64,000 nt of DNA, from the NCBI GenBank assembly GCA_029255685.2, contig CM055312.2, forward strand, positions 3,930,649 through 3,994,648. Reading direction: 5' to 3'. The notes below the pieces were generated by a model that was not told the DNA's origin, ran no database searches, and saw nothing but the letters and a program-made list of their open reading frames with translations. Shown in pieces: positions 59,188 through 64,000 of this stretch (position 1 is its first letter; each line of letters starts with the position of its first letter). A program made the position numbers and the translations under genes. Source of the stretch: Silene conica (Eukaryota > Streptophyta > Magnoliopsida > Caryophyllales > Caryophyllaceae).

Positions 59188-62100
59188 TTACAAAATACCT
59201 GCAAGTCTTAGCACTTCAAAAGATACCATGTTTCTGACACAGTTCATATTTAACTCGCAATCATTGGATGCTGCAATGACATTTACTTTTACTGCTTCCC
59301 GCACTCGTGATAGTGCAACATACAGCTGTCCTGGTGAAAAGCAGTGTCTTGTTAGGTAAACAACAACCCTGTCTAGTGTCTGACCTTGTGACTTGTTGAT
59401 TGTCATTGCAAAGCAAAGTTTGAGAGGGAACTGATTCCGCTGGAATTGGAATGGATAATTTGAAGAGCTGGATGGTCGCATCTTTATGAGAGGAATAAAC
59501 ACATGTTGACCATTATAATGACCACTGGTTATAACACATTCGATCATATTTGGTGTAAACCCTGCACATATCAGCCTTGTACCGTTGCATAGTCCTGCAG
59601 ATGGGAGGAGATTTCTCAACAAAATAACCGGAGCGTTCTTCTTTAACACCAACTCATAAGGACTCATGCCACCAGGACAAAGTTTGTTTATAAATTCTGA
59701 AGGGTAGACATTGCAGTTATCGGAAAACATTGAGTCAAACCCCCTATACATAACAGCTTCACCTTGGAACTTGTTAATCATGTATGTGTTTATATCATCA
59801 ACATCCTCATTCATAGGTGTAAGTATAGATCGACGATTAAAAATATCTACCCCAATACTGTCGATGTCCACATCTGGATATACGGTATCAGCAACTGTAC
59901 TTATAAGATCCCCACCTAACTGAGTTGTATCTAGTACAATTCCATCTAGCAGCTCAATCATTTCAGATTCACATGTTTGGAGCTGACCATTTCCAAGAGC
60001 TAACAAAAAATCTGAGAAATGTGGATCACTTTTAGCCCTTACATTGACAGTTAGCCGGAATTTGACCAGATGTGGCCAAATATCAGAGGCAACTAATGTA
60101 GAATTGACCAGCTCACGTATGGACTTATTCTGGACGACTGGAAGAACTTGTCGAAAATCTCCACCAAATACAATAAGTTTACCGCCAAATAACAATTCAG
60201 GATTGCACAGATCTCGTAAAACCTGTTCTAATGCCTCGACACCTTCCCTACGTGCCATGGAGGCCTCATCCCATATGATTAGAGAAGATGCTTTTATGAG
60301 CGCAGCAAGACTACTCTGCTTGGGCACAGAGCACGACAAAGAAACATCCAAATCTAGAGGGAGTTTAAACCGTGAGTGAGCAGTTCTCCCAGATGGGATG
60401 TTTGCTGCAGCAATTCCCGAAGTAGCAGTAGCGAGGACTATTTTACCCATAAGCCGTATTTCTGCATACAGAGCATTGTATAGGTAGGTCTTTCCAGTTC
60501 CCCCCGGCCCATCTACAAAAAAAGCACCAGGTTTATTATGTGTAGCATAATCGATTATTACGTCAAAAGCCTTTTGTTGCTCTGGGTTCAATGATGTGCG
60601 ACACATGATACATTCATCTGGTATTGGTGCGTTTAGTGCATCAAGGGTATCCTGTGATGGTCGAAGTTCTGCATCCTGTGGATGTATCAAATCTGATAAC
60701 CCAAAACTTTTCAAAGTTCTGCCCATTGCTTCTACCTGTTGCTCCAGACGTTGGACAGTAAGAACATGTGCCGTGTAGGGATCATCTGGGTGTTCTTTTC
60801 TGTAGTCCTCTGACAGTGAACTGTAGTATTTTTCCCAGAGAGCACTTGGGTCTTTAGGCTGGCAAAATATGAGCAGAGTTGCAAATAAATGTCGCAAAGC
60901 AGCTGGCATCTCTACTTCTTTAGCCTCATCTAAACACAGCTCTACCATATTGTCATCTTCAATTAGCTGTCTTTTGAGCGCAGCTTCCTGGAACGTTGCA
61001 CATTCATAACCATCAACTGTTTTCAAGTCTGCAAAAGATTTTGGAGCAACTACATGTGTCAACAACAAACGCAGGAAGTAGCGCTCTCCTTCCGATGGAG
61101 CCACAAAAACAAGTCGAGCTACTACAAATATTTTGTTCTTACGCTTGAACCATGTTCGTTGAGATGGGTCCCAACGGTAATGCTCAGTGAAGCTCCCATA
61201 TAGATGTCTCCGTTCTGGATTGGAAGCATTCTCACCATTCAACCTAAAGAATTCAGTCAGTGGAGTCCTTATACGCTTTTGGTTAGACACTACACTATCT
61301 AATCTTTCGTGAGGCCTCATCTGTATAGTCTGCATACCTGGTAGATGAACTGGCAGTGCCATCACTGCAGGTTGCATTTCAAATAGATCAAATCCATAAA
61401 TTCTCCAAATTGCTTCAATAGGAGATACCCAACGGCCTGTTTGATACTGCTCTATTTCATCAACCGGCTTGACTTCACCATCTGCTGCGACATTGAATGA
61501 TATCCTGTCATGACCCTTGTAAACATACTTATATAAGTACTTCACAGCTTGAATAGTTGAGCACACTTCCACATTCAAATGGCAGTCAAAAATGTCTATT
61601 AAATATGGATTGTATGGGATTACCCAGCGATTGTTAAGCATTTGACCTCTTACACGCACACTTTCAGATGTTGGCTTACGCTTATACACTGGGTAACCAT
61701 CATCATTGTTGGTCGTCTCAGCTGTGTATGGTTTGGGATACAAGTACTTACATTTTCCTGGACTGCTTTTATGCTTCATACATGCACACTCAGGGTCCAT
61801 CTTCCCACATGGACCGTGCATCATATGCTTTATCACAGCTGCACGCAGGTTTGCATTTGACTGAGGAGGGATTTCAGCAGACACAAATTTGTCAAAGTCA
61901 GCTGGGCAGTTCATCCTGTTACCAGGCTTCATAATCAACAAGAAATGCGCATGAGGCAATCCTCTCTTCTGGAATTCCACTACATATATAAAGGCAGCAA
62001 CTTCTCCAAAAATTTTGTCGTCGACCAATTTCTTCTTCAGCAGCAGCAATTTAGCTCGAAATACCCGAGCTACAATATCTGGACGGTTCTGGGCTTCTTC

Positions 62101-62525
62101 TCCAAGTGCCAGCTCATTCTTGATCTCTGGCCAATTTGCATTGCATGTCATAGTTATGAAAAAGTCTGCCTTTCCATACCGCTGCACAAGAGCCATCGCA
62201 TTTAGATATCTCCTTTTCATATCCCTAGGGCCGCCAATATAGGTCGCTGGAAGAATAACACGTCGGCCAACATTTGCCGCGCATTGTTCACCAGCATCAA
62301 TGGTGTCAAGTAAACCTTGATACAGCTCAGATCTGATTGTATCCTGATTATGCCTAAGGTAGTCTAACCGTGTGTTTTCCAACTTTACGTACATATCAAC
62401 AATATATTGCTGTAAACATCTCCCAGCTCTCAACATCATATTTCCTAGTCTATTTTGTAGCTTATAACAATAATATTCACGGCATGAAACATTTCGGTCT
62501 TCTGTTTTCTTCTGATAAGAACTAC
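59188..62525 (-). CDS. Helitron Rep/helicase, main exon
   Basis: Uninterrupted frame from a splice acceptor at 62525 to a stop at 59188. Using residue numbers from the open frame beginning at 62580: the HUH Rep motif is GLPHAHFLL (H210, H212) and the paired Tyr motif YLYKY (Y348, Y352). A PIF1/RecD-type helicase follows with Walker A GPGGTGKT (691-698), Walker B LIIWDE (767-772), FGGDFRQVLPVV, and TINKSQGQTLD with ALSRVREAVKV at the C-terminus. Rep nicks and joins single strands in rolling-circle transposition and the helicase unwinds DNA. The ATG at 62580 lies in the preceding intron (62526-62635), so the true start is in upstream exons, which carry stop codons. This exon alone keeps all catalytic motifs. 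Confidence 0.92.
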
Positions 62526-62635
62526 CTGTAAGGATAACAGATTCACTATTATGCACTATCAAACATAATTTATATTGCAATTCAGACCTTTTGAAACATC
62601 AAACAGTCCCAAACATTTATACGTGGATGACTTAC

Positions 62636-63658
62636 GTTCTTCTTCTGCATCCAAAAGAGACTCAGCGTTTGGAAAGCTAGATGGAGATGGGGTCGTACTT
62701 TGTACGGCCCGTACTGTCCTGTTCCGATTAACGTGTTTTTTGAGGCCTTTTTGTCATCCACATTCTCCTTTGGGAAATAGTAGAGGGTACTGCAATGGAT
62801 CGTAACAGCCATAATAATGCATGACTCGATGCGAAGCCTCATTATGGGTAGTCACCAATATACGAGGACCGTCAGTTTCACCAGATGTGGAATCCTCAGG
62901 CCAAATTGCAGCAATCTCGCTAGATGTAGGAGCATTGCTGACACGCTGATCTTGGTTAGGATTTTTCGTGATAACTATCTTGGTGTTGGCAGTAACAGTT
63001 ACATCTTTCAATGAACGGAAAAAGCGAGCGTATGGATTTGTCTGCGTTACATCCATCAGAATTTCAATGACAGCTGCATTGAGTTCGCTAAAGCACGCTG
63101 CACGATTTGCAGCTTCATGTAGACCATCATAAAATTACAGTTGAAGATATTTTGGGTGAGTACCACACGGAAGTAAGTCAGGTACATTATGGTACATCTG
63201 GCCATGTAGTTTGAAGACGTAAATACCCTTGATCGTTTGTGATTCAAATTTCCCACCAATAGAAGTAAACGCAAACAGGTTATTGTATAGACGTGCATAC
63301 TGCCGAAAATGCACTGCTATTGGGTCTGCCGATGTGTACAACATGGTGAGAAGTGGTGGAAACGTGCTGGAAGGCAGCACAATAGAACCATTACCACAGC
63401 ATAATGCTTTTGATTCATAGATTATTCTCTTTGCAAGGCATTTATCACACGAAGGAACATGTGGCAACTTTAACGGAGATCCAACTAACGGCTGACCAAT
63501 CATACCAAGGGGTAGACCTACAATCGACAATGAAGTGTAACAGATCTTATCTTAGGAAATATAATGATTCATACCACAAATGGTCAAACACTCACCAATT
63601 TGAGGTCTAACACGGGGCTTCCTGCAACGCTTTTTCGGAGTACCAGCATCTGCATTCC
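62636..63658 (-). pseudogene. N-terminal exons of the Helitron Rep/helicase, with two nonsense codons
   Basis: Exon 63596-63658 encodes NADAGTPKKRCRKPRVRPQI; after an intron the next exon (62636-63517) encodes the Helitron-like N domain (SCDKCLAKRIIYESKALCCG, FTSIGGKFE, ANRAACFSELNAAVIEILMD, PYARFFRSL, YPLLFPKGECG). Two in-frame stops occur: TAA at 63135-63137, where the frame continues FYDGLHEAANRA, and TGA at 62754-62756 after FPKGECG, where Trp is usual. Both flanking stretches are in one frame, so these are point nonsense mutations, not frameshifts. The donor at 62635 joins in phase to 62525. A further short exon ending near 63752 is likely. Confidence 0.8.
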
Positions 63659-64000
63659 CTATTGTAATCCTAAGTTTAGACAACAAGAAAAGGGTTCTGC
63701 TTAGATCACACAAATCACAAAGTTATAGTAAGATACTGATTGTTGTTGCTCTACCTTGTCCCACTGGATTCAACTTGTAATTGAGACCTACATTTGCGTT
63801 TAGTTTTGCCAGATCCATGAACATTTTTGTAATATGGAAAATTGTCTTCTGTAAGTAACAACGATCGCAATTACGTTTAATATATATTGTGTTCGTCTTT
63901 TAAAAAACAAATAAATATGCAATAAGGAACATACCCATATAGCAATTAATTGTAACAAATCTAATCTGCAGTGTCAGGTAGCTATTTCTTTCCAACTGTC

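Larger units (their letters stand above)
55428..64000 (-). mobile_element. Large Helitron with RPA and Rep/helicase genes
   Basis: Two Helitron-typical genes lie on the minus strand about 1.2 kb apart: the RPA1-like gene (55428-58000) and the Rep/helicase gene (59188 to beyond 63660). Only the coding extent is given; the 3' CTRR end should lie left of 55428 and the 5' TC end right of 64000. Whether it still moves is doubtful because of nonsense codons. Confidence 0.8.

Noticed and set aside
59711..62242. Plus-strand frames opposite the Rep/helicase exon
   Set aside because: Antisense shadows of the Helitron protein.
62526..62580. ATG at 62580 as start of the Helitron Rep/helicase
   Set aside because: It lies in a GT-AG intron (62526-62635) that joins two exons in phase; upstream exons encode the conserved N-terminal domain.

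Overview
The window is nuclear plant DNA. It is AT-rich, its host genes have spliced introns, and it carries three genes found across angiosperms among dense transposon debris. A dicot is clear. The repeat style (GACGGAT palindromes, CTGAACTGAAC minisatellites, TTG-tailed SINEs) looks to me like Caryophyllales/Amaranthaceae, but that is an impression, not a proof.

Layout. 1-7.3 kb: a BIG GRAIN 1-like gene (minus strand), then MITEs packed end to end. 7.4-11.0 kb: a young Ty1/copia element with matching LTR sequence and a 5-bp target duplication, but no gag. 12-14.3 kb: a MITE nested inside another MITE, with a large trinucleotide microsatellite. 17.8-19.0 kb: a complete non-autonomous Helitron. 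20.3-25.4 kb: a nine-exon GBF-interacting-protein-1-like gene (minus). 26.3-29.9 kb: a five-exon BREVIS RADIX family gene (minus). 30.8-42.1 kb: no host gene; it holds a MITE, a 5'-truncated LINE, SINE-like pieces, a TRIM-like remnant, a hAT-like element and a 1.7-kb solo LTR. 42.45 kb: one tRNA-Asp(GUC). 42.7-44.0 kb: an F-box pseudogene broken by a SINE and point lesions. 44.7-49.7 kb: repeats and an RNase H fragment. 50.0 and 54.1 kb: two head-to-head paralogous small F-box-like genes, the first frameshifted. 55.4-64.0 kb: a large Helitron on the minus strand with an RPA1-like gene and a Rep/helicase gene. It is partly decayed and runs off the right edge.

The three host genes (BG1L, GIP1L, BRX) are unrelated single genes on the same strand; nothing suggests co-regulation. 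The BG1 and BRX families are both tied to auxin or growth control in the literature, but the sequence shows no direct link. Most structure in the window comes from transposition. Insertions can be assigned with confidence where target-site duplications survive: copia GCAGG, solo LTR AGTAG, LINE 15 bp, two SINEs 16 bp, several MITEs TAA/TTA.

Exon borders were placed by hand from reading frame and GT/AG signals. GIP1L and BRX close in frame at every junction, except that one BRX acceptor was chosen among alternatives.
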